64,000 nucleotides of DNA from Paracoccus hibiscisoli (GTDB lineage: Bacteria; Pseudomonadota; Alphaproteobacteria; Rhodobacterales; Rhodobacteraceae). The notes under the pieces were generated by a model. The model was not told the origin of the DNA. It searched no databases and saw only the letters and a list, made by a program, of their open reading frames with translations. The position numbers were made by a program, and so were the translations under genes. Each line of letters begins with the position of its first letter. Position 1 is the stretch's first letter. The DNA lies in NCBI RefSeq assembly GCF_005048265.1, contig NZ_SUNH01000007.1:62001-126000 (forward strand). Direction: 5' to 3'. This document shows, in pieces, positions 25,356 to 35,177 of the stretch.

Positions 25356-25919
25356 ATGACAATGGACCTTATCTCCCGTCGCGGCATTCTGGGTGTGTTC
25401 GCGGCCACGACTGTTGCGGCGACCCCCGTGATGGCCAACGCCTTCGGTTTTCTGCGCGGCAACGCAGGCGACATGCGGCGGGTCAAGATGTATAACGGGC
25501 GCACCGGCGAAAGCATCGACACCGTTTATTGGGTCGACGGCAAGTACATCCGCGAGGCCCTGAACGAGATCAACGTCTTCATGCGCGACTGGCGCACCGG
25601 AGAGGTGATCGGCATCGATCCCCGCATGGTGGACGTGGCCGCCGCGTCGGCACGCCTGCTGCAGACCAACGAACCCTACATGATGCTGTCGGGCTATCGC
25701 TCGCCGCGCACCAACGCCATGCTGCGCCGCCAGTCGGGCGGGGTGGCCCAGAACTCGCTGCACCTGACCGGCAAGGCGGCCGATCTGCGGCTGAAGTCGC
25801 GCTCGGTCGGGCAGATGTATCAGGCGGCGGTGGCCTGCCGCGCAGGCGGGGTCGGTCGCTACAGCCGGTCGAACTTCGTGCATATGGATTGCGGTCCGGT
25901 CCGCACCTGGGGCAGCTGA
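25356..25919 (+). CDS. YcbK/MepK-like murein endopeptidase (M15/DUF882)
   Basis: 187 aa. The N-terminus SRRGILGVFAATTVAATPVMA is a twin-arginine-type signal. The domain shows MLSGYRSPRTN, then SLHLTGKAADLR (His and Asp zinc ligands) and SNFVHMDCG (His ligand) near the end, matching M15-type peptidases such as MepK, which cleaves meso-DAP cross-links. It is divergent from the L,D-transpeptidase, which makes such bonds; the E. coli homologs are also neighbours. The start could be 25356 or the ATG at 25362. Confidence 0.85.
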   Translation: MTMDLISRRGILGVFAATTVAATPVMANAFGFLRGNAGDMRRVKMYNGRTGESIDTVYWVDGKYIREALNEINVFMRDWRTGEVIGIDPRMVDVAAASARLLQTNEPYMMLSGYRSPRTNAMLRRQSGGVAQNSLHLTGKAADLRLKSRSVGQMYQAAVACRAGGVGRYSRSNFVHMDCGPVRTWGS

Positions 25920-26048
25920 TCCTTGCAGGCATGCCCGCCGCGCAAGCGCCCTCTGCCCCGGCAGACGGCGTTTTCCGCGTTTTCCGGCTTGCCCTCGCGC
26001 GCGGGGCTTGCCACCTTGCCCGCAGACACACCAGATGAACGGACCTGC

Positions 26049-26645
26049 ATGAGCCCCCTCCAGACGCGTCGCTTCCGTACCGCCAAGAAAATCCAGGCTG
26101 CGGCCGTCGAACTGGCCGTCCGCGACGGCTTGGCGAATGTCACGACCGAAGCGATTGCGCGCCATGCCGGAATCAGCACGCGCACGTTCTTCAACTATTA
26201 TCCCTACAAGGAAGCGGCCCTGATGGGTCCACCGCCCGACTATCCGCCCGAGGCGTCCGAGGCCTTTGCAGCTGGCAAGGGCCGCCTGATCGACGATCTG
26301 GGCCTGCTGATCGAGGCGCATCTGGCCCGCTATCTGGGCGAGCGCGAGATGATCGGCGCCCTGTTGGCCCTGTCGGAAAAGGACGCCAAGCTGGAGGCCC
26401 TGCGCAACAGCGCGATGCTGTCGCGCCGCGCCCAGATGCGCGCCCTACTGCACCGCCGCCTGCCCGGATCGGACGAGCGCGTGATCGAGATCCTGGCCGC
26501 CGCCATCATCGCCTGCACCCATGCCGCGACCAAGGATTGGGTGGCGGGAACGCGGCTGGATTTCATCGCCGCCGCGCATGAGAATCTGTCGCTGATTCTG
26601 GTCGCCGCCGAGATGCTGGACAAGCCCGCCTCAGGGCCCGCCTAA
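26049..26645 (+). CDS. TetR family transcriptional regulator
   Basis: 198 aa. The N-terminal TetR helix-turn-helix is clear (residues 12-55: AAVELAVRDGLANVTTEAIARHAGISTRTFFNYY). The C-terminal part is helical and gives no ligand clue. It converges on the RutR-like gene: its TAA (26643-26645) overlaps the TAG of that gene. Target genes are unknown; an upstream efflux or envelope gene is not adjacent. Confidence 0.88.
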   Translation: MSPLQTRRFRTAKKIQAAAVELAVRDGLANVTTEAIARHAGISTRTFFNYYPYKEAALMGPPPDYPPEASEAFAAGKGRLIDDLGLLIEAHLARYLGEREMIGALLALSEKDAKLEALRNSAMLSRRAQMRALLHRRLPGSDERVIEILAAAIIACTHAATKDWVAGTRLDFIAAAHENLSLILVAAEMLDKPASGPA

Positions 26646-27259
26646 GGCGTCAGCAGCTTGCGATAGAGGTCGTCCAGGAAGGCCCCGCCCTCGGCCACCG
26701 GGTCGCGGCCCTCACCCAGGACGGCGCGGACCTGGATCTCGAAATCGGCGTAATGCTGGGTCATCGACCAGATCGAGAAGATCAGGTGGCGCGGCTCGAC
26801 CCGCGCCAGCCGACCCTCGTCCATCCAGCGCTCCAGCACGACGACGGTGCGGTCCACGATCTCGCGCAGGCCCCCGCCCAGGATCTCGGTCAGATGCGGC
26901 GCGCCCTGCAGGATCTCATAGGCGAACAGCCGGCTCTCGCGTGGATAATCGCGCGACATCAAAAGCTTGGCCCGGACATAGCCCAACACCTGGTCCAGCG
27001 GGTCGCCCTGAGGGTCGATCTGCTGCATCGGCGCCAGCCACATCTCCAGCAGCGTGGTCAGCAGCGCCTTGTGGATCTCGTCCTTGGAGCCGAAATAATA
27101 CAGCACGTTGGGCTTGGACAGGCCCGCGGCCTTGGCGATCTGGTCGATCGTGGCACCGCGAAAGCCGTTGGCCGAGAACGCCTCCAGCGCGCCCTGCAGG
27201 ATCAGGTCGCGGTTCTTCTGCTGAATTCGGGTCATCGGCGGTGCGCTTGCGTCTGTCAT
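26642..27259 (-). CDS. RutR-like TetR regulator of pyrimidine catabolism
   Basis: 205 aa. The TetR HTH spans about 15-60 (ALEAFSANGFRGATIDQIAKAAGLSKPNVLYYFGSKDEI). The C-terminal segment (LLEMWLAPMQQ..., SRDYPRESRLFAYEILQGAPHL) matches the YcdC/RutR ligand-binding domain, which senses uracil or thymine in E. coli. It is divergent from the pyrimidine-breakdown operon, and a palindrome like the RutR operator lies in between (27364-27379). GGAG precedes ATG 27259. It likely represses that operon in the absence of pyrimidine. Confidence 0.85.
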   Translation of the reverse strand: MTDASAPPMTRIQQKNRDLILQGALEAFSANGFRGATIDQIAKAAGLSKPNVLYYFGSKDEIHKALLTTLLEMWLAPMQQIDPQGDPLDQVLGYVRAKLLMSRDYPRESRLFAYEILQGAPHLTEILGGGLREIVDRTVVVLERWMDEGRLARVEPRHLIFSIWSMTQHYADFEIQVRAVLGEGRDPVAEGGAFLDDLYRKLLTP

Positions 27260-27331
27260 CGATGCTCCGGCTCTGGCATGATCTGAAAATGGGCAGTTGC
27301 ACGGGAATTGCCAATGGCCCTGTCAGGACGC

Positions 27332-27379
27332 TTGACTGCCCATGGACCCGTGCTAGCCTGATCCTGACCGTTTGGTCAA
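27332..27379 (+). promoter_or_regulatory. promoter with RutR-type operator
   Basis: CTGACCGTTTGGTCAA (27364-27379) matches the E. coli RutR consensus TTGACCANNTGGTCAA at all but two defined positions and is palindromic in its arms. TTGACT (27332-27337) and TAGCCT (27354-27359), 16 bp apart, may be the -35 and -10. The operator would then cover the transcription start, a repressor layout. It lies 20 bp before ATG 27400. Confidence 0.7.
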
Positions 27380-27399
27380 TATTCCGTGAGGACGTACCC

Positions 27400-28725
<1,326 letters not shown>

Positions 28726-28790
28726 GCGGCCCTGACCCATCCAGCCGACCCCGCGATAGAATGGGGCGGCCCGACAGGAAGGACTGACGA

Positions 28791-30056
28791 ATGAGCGACG
28801 CAAGTGGCGTGATGACGGCTGCGAACATGACGGTCGATGGTGATCGGCTGTGGGACAGCCTGGAGCAGATGGCCCAGATCGGTCCCGGCATCGCGGGCGG
28901 CTGCAACCGCCAGACCCTGACCGATGCCGATGCCGAGGGGCGCGCCCTGTTCCAGCGCTGGTGCGAGGATGCCGGCATGACCATGGCCGTCGACCGGATG
29001 GGCAGCATGTTCATGCGCCACGAAGGGACCGAGCCCGATCTGGACCCCGTCCATATCGGCAGCCACCTGGACACGCAGCCGACCGGCGGGCGCTATGACG
29101 GCGTTCTGGGCGTGCTGGCGGGGCTGGAGGTCGTGCGCTCGATCCGCGATCTGGGCATCCGCACGCGGCGGCCCATCGTGGTGACCAATTGGACCAATGA
29201 GGAAGGTGCCCGCTTTGCCCCGGCGATGCTGGCGTCGGGCGTTTTTGCCGGGGTGCTGACCGAGGATTACGCCAACAGCCGAGAGGATGCCGACGGCAAG
29301 CGGTTCGGCGATGAGCTGGATCGCATCGGCTGGCGCGGGACCGAAGCGCCGGGCGACCGCCGCATCCACGCCATGTTCGAGCTGCATATCGAGCAGGGTC
29401 CGATCCTGGAGGCCGAAGGCAAGCAGATCGGCGTCGTGACCCACGGTCAGGGCCTGTGGTGGCTGGAGGTGACGCTGACCGGCAAGGATGCGCATACCGG
29501 ATCGACGCCGATGCATCTGCGGGTGAATGCGGGCCTGGGCATGGCGCGGATCATCGAGGCGGTGCATCGCATCGCCATGGACCACCAGCCCGATGCCGTG
29601 GGCGCGGTGGGTCAGGCCTTTTTGTCGCCCAACAGCCGCAATGTGATCCCGGGAAAGGCGGTCTTCTGCATCGATTTCCGGTCTCCGGATCTGGAGAAGC
29701 TGACCTCGATGCGATCAAGGTTGGAGGCAGAAGCCGCTGATATTGCGGCTGACCTGGGCCTGGGCATCGCGATTGAACCCGTCGGGCATTTCGACCCGGT
29801 GAGCTTTGACGAGGACCTAGTCGGCAAGGTGCGGGGCGCGGCCGAGAGGCTGGGTTACAGCCACATGGATATCGTTTCTGGTGCGGGGCATGACGCCTGC
29901 TGGATCGCCAAGGTCGCGCCGACGGTGATGATCATGTGCCCCTGCGAGGGCGGGCTGAGCCATAACGAGGCCGAGGCGATCACCCCCGATTGGGCGCGGG
30001 CGGGCGCCGACGTGCTGTTGCACGCGGTGCTGGACGCCGCCGAGATCGTCCGCTGA
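28791..30056 (+). CDS. M20-type amidohydrolase: beta-ureidopropionase / N-carbamoyl amino acid hydrolase
   Basis: 421 aa. Zinc-binding HIGSHLDTQPTGGRYDG (near 90) and TNEEGARFAP (near 137) are the di-zinc ligands of the M20/hydantoinase-carbamoylase group, with a dimerisation lid from about 210. In the reductive pyrimidine pathway this step splits N-carbamoyl-beta-alanine into beta-alanine, CO2 and ammonia. AGGAAGG lies upstream. It is between the aminotransferase and dihydropyrimidinase genes, which supports ureidopropionase over a hydantoin role. Confidence 0.88.
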   Translation: MSDASGVMTAANMTVDGDRLWDSLEQMAQIGPGIAGGCNRQTLTDADAEGRALFQRWCEDAGMTMAVDRMGSMFMRHEGTEPDLDPVHIGSHLDTQPTGGRYDGVLGVLAGLEVVRSIRDLGIRTRRPIVVTNWTNEEGARFAPAMLASGVFAGVLTEDYANSREDADGKRFGDELDRIGWRGTEAPGDRRIHAMFELHIEQGPILEAEGKQIGVVTHGQGLWWLEVTLTGKDAHTGSTPMHLRVNAGLGMARIIEAVHRIAMDHQPDAVGAVGQAFLSPNSRNVIPGKAVFCIDFRSPDLEKLTSMRSRLEAEAADIAADLGLGIAIEPVGHFDPVSFDEDLVGKVRGAAERLGYSHMDIVSGAGHDACWIAKVAPTVMIMCPCEGGLSHNEAEAITPDWARAGADVLLHAVLDAAEIVR

Positions 30057-30067
30057 CGCGGACCACG

Positions 30068-30110
30068 ACCGGGGGTTTCACCCCCGGACCCCCAGGATAT
30101 TTGAATGAAG
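30068..30110 (+). repeat. intergenic hairpin plus conserved-looking tail
   Basis: CGGGGGTTTCACCCCCG (30070-30086) is a short hairpin, followed by GGACCCCCAGGATATTTGAA and an AAG run. I recall similar hairpin-plus-GGATATTT elements in many Rhodobacterales intergenic regions. Only one copy is in this window, so repetition cannot be shown here. It lies just before the dihydropyrimidinase ribosome site. Confidence 0.35.
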
Positions 30111-30122
30111 AAGAGGGATGCG

Positions 30123-31574
30123 ATGAGCACGGTCATCAGAGGCGGCACGATCGTCACGGCGGATCTGAGCTATGCGGCGGATGTGCTGATCGAAGGGGGC
30201 CGGATCGCGGCCATCGGTCAGGGGCTGGTCGGCGATACGGTTCTGGATGCCAGCGGCTGTCTGATCATGCCGGGCGGGATCGACCCGCATACGCATCTGG
30301 AGATGCCCTTCATGGGCACCTATTCCGCCGATGACTTCGAGAGCGGGACGCGGGCTGCGCTGGCGGGCGGGACGACGATGGTCGTGGATTTCGCTTTGCC
30401 CTCGCCGGGTCAGGGGCTGCTGGACGCGCTGCAGATGTGGGACAACAAGGCGGGCCGCGCGCATTGCGATTACAGCTATCACATGGCGGTGACGTGGTGG
30501 GGGGAGCAGGTTTTCGACGAGATGCAGGCGGTCGTGGACCGGGGCATCACCAGCTTCAAGCATTTCATGGCCTACAAGGGCGCGCTGATGGTGAATGACG
30601 ACGAGTTGTTCGCGTCCTTCCGCCGGGTGGGCGATCTGGGCGGCATCGCGATGGTGCATGCCGAGAATGGCGATGTGGTGGCCGAGCTGTCCGCGCGGCT
30701 GCTGGCCGAAGGCAATACCGGCCCCGAGGCGCATGCCTATTCCCGCCCGCCCCAGGTCGAGGGCGAGGCCACGAACCGCGCCATTATGGTGGCCGACATG
30801 GCGGGTGTGCCGCTGTATGTCGTCCATGTCAGCTGCGAGGACAGCCACGAGGCGATCCGTCGCGCGCGCGCCGCGGGCAAGCGCGTCTGGGGTGAGCCGC
30901 TGATCCAGCATCTGGTGCTGGACGAATCCGAATATTTCAACGCCGATTGGGACCATGCCGCGCGGCGGGTCATGTCGCCGCCCTTCCGCAACAAGCTGCA
31001 TCAGGACAGCCTGTGGGCCGGGCTGCAATCGGGCAGCCTGTCTGTCGTGGCGACCGATCACTGTGCCTTTACCACCGAGCAGAAGCGCACGGGCATGGGC
31101 GATTTCACCAAGATTCCCAACGGCACCGGCGGTCTTGAGGATCGGATGCCTGTCCTGTGGACGCACGGCGTGGGCACGGGGCGGCTGACGCCCAACGAAT
31201 TCGTGGCCGTCACCTCGACCAACATCGCCAAGGTGCTGGGGATGTATCCCAGGAAGGGCGCCGTGCTGGTCGGCAGCGACGCCGATCTGGTGGTCTGGGA
31301 CCCCGAGGCCGAGAAGGTCATCAGCGCGGGCGCGCAGCAATCGGCCATTGATTACAACGTTTATGAGGGGCAGCGGGTCAAGGGCCTGCCGCGCTTCACC
31401 CTGACCCGCGGCGTGGTCGCCGTGACCGAGGGCAAGATCGACAGCCGCGAAGGGCATGGCGAATTCGTGGCCCGCGAACCGCGCGGCCAGGTGAACCGCG
31501 CCCTGACCGCCTGGAAGGAGCTGACGGCCCCGCGCCCGGTCCAGCGTTCGGGCATTCCGGCAAGCGGGGTCTGA
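30123..31574 (+). CDS. dihydropyrimidinase
   Basis: 483 aa cyclic amidohydrolase that opens 5,6-dihydrouracil or dihydrothymine to N-carbamoyl-beta-amino acid. The metal ligands GGIDPHTHLEMPF (near 58) and the carboxylated Lys in FKHFMAYKG (near 148), then HAENGDVV, VHVSCEDS and ATDHCAF, fit D-hydantoinase/dihydropyrimidinase. ATG 30123 with AGGG is preferred to ATG 30105. It is followed after one base by the ABC ATPase gene, so uptake and breakdown are co-expressed. preT/preA genes for the first step are not in the window. Confidence 0.93.
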   Translation: MSTVIRGGTIVTADLSYAADVLIEGGRIAAIGQGLVGDTVLDASGCLIMPGGIDPHTHLEMPFMGTYSADDFESGTRAALAGGTTMVVDFALPSPGQGLLDALQMWDNKAGRAHCDYSYHMAVTWWGEQVFDEMQAVVDRGITSFKHFMAYKGALMVNDDELFASFRRVGDLGGIAMVHAENGDVVAELSARLLAEGNTGPEAHAYSRPPQVEGEATNRAIMVADMAGVPLYVVHVSCEDSHEAIRRARAAGKRVWGEPLIQHLVLDESEYFNADWDHAARRVMSPPFRNKLHQDSLWAGLQSGSLSVVATDHCAFTTEQKRTGMGDFTKIPNGTGGLEDRMPVLWTHGVGTGRLTPNEFVAVTSTNIAKVLGMYPRKGAVLVGSDADLVVWDPEAEKVISAGAQQSAIDYNVYEGQRVKGLPRFTLTRGVVAVTEGKIDSREGHGEFVAREPRGQVNRALTAWKELTAPRPVQRSGIPASGV

Positions 31575-31575
31575 G

Positions 31576-32349
31576 GTGCAGACCATCGAGGCACGGGGCG
31601 TCAGCCTGACCTTTCAGACCGCCGACGGGCCGGTCCATGCGCTCAAGGACGTCGATCTGACCGTCGCGCCCGGCGAATTCGTCAGCTTTATCGGGCCGTC
31701 GGGCTGCGGCAAGACGACCTTTCTGCGCTCGATCGCGGCGCTGGAGACGCCCACCGGCGGCACGTTGCGCGTCAACGGGATGGAGCCGGACGCGGCGCGG
31801 CGGGCGCGGGCCTATGGCTATGTCTTTCAGGCGCCGGGGCTGTATCCGTGGCGGACGATTTCAGGGAACATCTCGCTGCCGCTTGAGATCATGGGGTTTT
31901 CCAAGGCCGATCGTGCCGAGCGCATTGCCCGTGTCATGGACCTGGTCGAGCTGTCGGGCTTTGGCGGCAAGTTCCCCTGGCAGCTGTCGGGCGGCATGCA
32001 GCAGCGCGCCAGCATCGCCCGGGCGCTGGCCTTTGACGCCGATATCCTGCTGATGGACGAGCCCTTCGGCGCGCTGGACGAGATCGTGCGCGACCGCCTG
32101 AACGAGGCGCTGCTGGCGTTGTGGCGCAAGACCGGCAAGACCATCGGCTTTGTCACCCATTCGATCCCCGAGGCGGTCTATCTGTCGACCAAGATCGTCG
32201 TGATGTCGCCGCGTCCGGGCCGCATCACGCGGGTGATCGACAGCACCCTGCCCCCGGATCGCCCGCTGGACATCCGCGACACGCCTGAATTCATCGCCCT
32301 GGCTCATGAGGTCCGCGAGGGCCTGCGTGAGGGGCACAGCTATGACTGA
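31576..32349 (+). CDS. ABC importer ATPase (nitrate/taurine/pyrimidine type)
   Basis: 257 aa. Walker A is GPSGCGKTT (near 39), the signature is LSGGMQQRASIARA (near 138) and Walker B is ILLMDEPFGALDE (near 156). The starting codon is GTG, 1 nt after the dihydropyrimidinase stop. Downstream permease and NMT1-like binding-protein genes complete an importer. Substrate is probably a pyrimidine or a breakdown product, inferred from the operon. Confidence 0.93.
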   Translation: MQTIEARGVSLTFQTADGPVHALKDVDLTVAPGEFVSFIGPSGCGKTTFLRSIAALETPTGGTLRVNGMEPDAARRARAYGYVFQAPGLYPWRTISGNISLPLEIMGFSKADRAERIARVMDLVELSGFGGKFPWQLSGGMQQRASIARALAFDADILLMDEPFGALDEIVRDRLNEALLALWRKTGKTIGFVTHSIPEAVYLSTKIVVMSPRPGRITRVIDSTLPPDRPLDIRDTPEFIALAHEVREGLREGHSYD

Positions 32350-33256
32350 CGCGGTGCTCAACGCGCCCACAGCTCGGCGCTGGCGGCTGTCCACGGGCAA
32401 CCTGCTGCCGATCCTGACGGTGCTGCTGGTCATCGTCGCGGTCTGGTATCTGGCCGCGATGCGCATGAACGCCACGTGGGAACGCGACCAGGCCGTCCGC
32501 GCAGGCGTCGAGCTGACCCTGCCCGACCTGATCACCCGCACGCTGACCCAAGACCGCCCCGTCCTGCCCGCGCCCCATCAGGTCGCCGCAGGCCTGTGGG
32601 AGGGGGTGGCCGGACAGCCCGTCACCTCGCGCCGCAGCCTGGTCTGGCATGCCTGGGTCACGCTGTCCGCGACGCTGGCGGGCTTTGCCATCGGCACCGG
32701 GGCGGGCGTCCTGCTGGCCGTGGGCATCGTGCACAGCCGCAGCATGGACCAGTCGGTCATGCCTTGGGCCGTCGCCAGCCAGACCGTGCCCATCCTGGCC
32801 ATCGCGCCGATGGTGATCGTCGTCATGTCCAGCGCGGGCATCACGGGCCTGCTGCCCAAGGCGATCATCGCGGCCTGGCTGTCGTTCTTTCCGGTGCTGG
32901 TCGGCATGGTCAAGGGCCTGCGCACGCCCGATGCGATGCAGACGGACCTGATGCGATCCTGGAGCGCCAGCGGCAGCCAGCAGTTCTGGCGGCTGCGGCT
33001 GCCCTCGTCCCTGCCCTACCTGTTCGCCAGCCTCAAGGTCGCGATCGCCGCCGCTCTGGTCGGCACCATCGTCGCCGAACTGCCCTCGGGCGCCACGGCG
33101 GGCCTTGGGGCGCGGCTGCTCTCGGGCAGCTATTACGGGCAGACGGTGCAGATCTGGTCGGCGCTGTTCGTGGCCGCCATCCTGGCCGCCACGCTGGTCG
33201 CCATCGTCAGCGTCATCGAACGCCGCACCCTGACCCGCATGGGGCTGGCCCGATGA
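32342..33256 (+). CDS. ABC importer permease 1
   Basis: 304 aa. About seven hydrophobic segments, with a BPD_transp_1 region from about 115 to 290. The EAA-type loop is not canonical but lies near SWSASGSQQFWRLRLPSSLP. A large N-terminal extracytoplasmic part (about 35-100) sets it apart from permease 2. It overlaps the ATPase stop by 8 bp and the next permease start by 4 bp. Confidence 0.88.
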   Translation: MTDAVLNAPTARRWRLSTGNLLPILTVLLVIVAVWYLAAMRMNATWERDQAVRAGVELTLPDLITRTLTQDRPVLPAPHQVAAGLWEGVAGQPVTSRRSLVWHAWVTLSATLAGFAIGTGAGVLLAVGIVHSRSMDQSVMPWAVASQTVPILAIAPMVIVVMSSAGITGLLPKAIIAAWLSFFPVLVGMVKGLRTPDAMQTDLMRSWSASGSQQFWRLRLPSSLPYLFASLKVAIAAALVGTIVAELPSGATAGLGARLLSGSYYGQTVQIWSALFVAAILAATLVAIVSVIERRTLTRMGLAR

Positions 33257-34086
33257 GCGCGCTTCCCATCATCGGCGTCTGGCTGGGCGGTTGGGCGCTG
33301 AACATCTGGCTGTCGCGCTTCGACACGCAACTGACGCGGACGCTGGTCGCGGTGATCTTCGGCGCGACGATCATCGCCCTCTGGGAGATGATCGTGCGGG
33401 CATACGCCATCCCCACCGTCATCCTGCCCGCGCCCAGCCAGATCGCGGCCAGCGTCAAAGCCAATACCGGCATCCTCTGGACCGATTTCGTCCAGACGAT
33501 CCTGAAGGGCGCGCTGACCGGCTGGCTGATCGGGGCTGCGGCCGCGGTGCTGACCGCCATCGCCATCGACCGCAGCCCGTTCCTGCAGCGCGGGCTGCTG
33601 CCCATCGGGAACTTCGTCGCCGCCCTGCCCATCGTCGGCATCGCGCCGATCCTGGTGATGTGGTTCGGCTTCGACTGGCAATCCAAGGCCGCCGTGGTCG
33701 TGGTCATGGTGTTCTTTCCGATCCTGGTGAACATGGTGGCGGGGCTGAAGGCCACCGACGCGATGCAGCGCGACCTGATGGCCAGCTGGGCTGCGCCCTA
33801 TGGGGCCAGCTTGTGGAAGCTGCGCCTGCCCGCCGCGATGCCCTTTCTGTTCAACGGGTTGAAGATCACCACCACGCTGGCCCTGATCGGCGCGATCGTT
33901 GCCGAATTTTTCGGCAGCCCGACGCGCGGCATGGGGTTCCGCATCTCGACCGCCGTGGGGCGTCTGGACCTGCCGCTGGTCTGGGCCGAGATTGTCGTGG
34001 CGGCACTGGCGGGAACGCTGTTCTATGGACTTGTCGCTTTGATCGAAAAGAAGGTGACGTTCTGGCACCCGTCGCAGCGCAACTAA
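33253..34086 (+). CDS. ABC importer permease 2
   Basis: 277 aa. Six to seven membrane segments, with the cytoplasmic EAA-like loop ASWAAPYGASLWKLRLPAAMP near 190-210. It belongs to the nitrate/sulfonate/taurine-type permeases. ATG 33253 overlaps the previous stop by 4 bp. With permease 1 it should form a heterodimeric channel for the ATPase. Confidence 0.9.
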   Translation: MSALPIIGVWLGGWALNIWLSRFDTQLTRTLVAVIFGATIIALWEMIVRAYAIPTVILPAPSQIAASVKANTGILWTDFVQTILKGALTGWLIGAAAAVLTAIAIDRSPFLQRGLLPIGNFVAALPIVGIAPILVMWFGFDWQSKAAVVVVMVFFPILVNMVAGLKATDAMQRDLMASWAAPYGASLWKLRLPAAMPFLFNGLKITTTLALIGAIVAEFFGSPTRGMGFRISTAVGRLDLPLVWAEIVVAALAGTLFYGLVALIEKKVTFWHPSQRN

Positions 34087-34136
34087 CCGGGGCCGCATCC
34101 ACATTCGGTGGGCCCCACCAACAGGAGAGACGGGAA

Positions 34137-35120
34137 ATGACACGACTGATGACCGGGGCCGCGGCCCTTGCGCTGATGGCCGGGGCCGCGCAGGCGGGCG
34201 ATCTGACGCTGCAGCTGAAATGGGTCACGCAGGCCCAGTTCGCGGGCTATTACGTCGCGCTGGAAAAGGGATTCTATGAGGAGGAGGGCGTCAACCTGAC
34301 AATCCTGCCCGGCGGTCCCGACATCGCGCCCACCCAGGTGCTGGCGGGCGGCGGCGCGGATGTGATCGTCGAATGGATGCCCGCCGCCCTGGCTGCGCGC
34401 GAAAAGGGCCTGCCGCTGGTGAATATCGCCCAGCCCTTCAAGGCGTCGGGGATGATGCTGACCTGCCTGCAGGAAAGCGGCATCACCGATCCGGCCACCG
34501 ATTTCGCGGGCAAGACCCTGGGTGTCTGGTTCTCGGGGAACGAATACCCGTTCCTGTCCTGGATGAACACGCTTGGCCTGTCGACCGAGGGCGGGGCCGA
34601 TGGGGTCACGGTGCTCAAGCAGGGCTTCAACGTCGATCCGCTGCTGCAAAAGCAGGCCGCCTGCATCAGCACCATGACCTATAACGAATACTGGCAGGTG
34701 ATCGATGCGGGCATTTCCGAGGACGACCTGATCACCTTCAAGTATGAGGATCAGGGCGTGGCGACGCTGGAGGATGGCCTTTATGTGCTGGAGGGCACGC
34801 TGGAGGACAGCGAGAAGGTCACCGATCTGGTCGGCTTTGTCCGTGCCAGCATGCGCGGCTGGCAATATGCCGCCGAGAACCCCGAGGAGGCCGCCCAGAT
34901 CGTTCTGGACAACGATGAGACCGGCGCCCAGACCCTGGAGCATCAGACCCGCATGATGACCGAGATCGCCAAGCTGCTGGAGGGATCAGACGGCACCCTG
35001 GCCGAGGCCGATTACCAGCGGACCGTGGACATCCTGCTGGCGGGGGGCTCGGACCCGGTGATCCAGGCCGCGCCCGAAGGGGCGTGGGTGTCGACGATCA
35101 CCGACCGCGCCTTCGACTGA
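34137..35120 (+). CDS. NMT1/THI5-like ABC substrate-binding protein
   Basis: 327 aa. A signal peptide ends near residue 20 (AGAAQA). The mature part begins DLTLQLKWVTQAQFAGYYVALEKG, the hallmark of NMT1/THI5-like binding proteins, which bind pyrimidine-like or thiamine-precursor molecules. ACAGGAGAG precedes ATG 34137. As last gene of the pyrimidine operon it likely captures a pyrimidine in the periplasm. A terminator follows. Confidence 0.9.
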   Translation: MTRLMTGAAALALMAGAAQAGDLTLQLKWVTQAQFAGYYVALEKGFYEEEGVNLTILPGGPDIAPTQVLAGGGADVIVEWMPAALAAREKGLPLVNIAQPFKASGMMLTCLQESGITDPATDFAGKTLGVWFSGNEYPFLSWMNTLGLSTEGGADGVTVLKQGFNVDPLLQKQAACISTMTYNEYWQVIDAGISEDDLITFKYEDQGVATLEDGLYVLEGTLEDSEKVTDLVGFVRASMRGWQYAAENPEEAAQIVLDNDETGAQTLEHQTRMMTEIAKLLEGSDGTLAEADYQRTVDILLAGGSDPVIQAAPEGAWVSTITDRAFD

Positions 35121-35141
35121 TTAAGACCGTCGCCGGCAACC

Positions 35142-35169
35142 AAGGGCCGCCCCCGGGGGCGGCCCTTTT
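35142..35169. terminator. rho-independent terminator of the pyrimidine operon
   Basis: AAGGGCCGCCCC pairs with GGGGCGGCCCTT, followed by TTTTC. The RND gene on the other strand stops at 35178, so the stem may serve both. Confidence 0.9.
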
Positions 35170-35177
35170 CTCATGCG

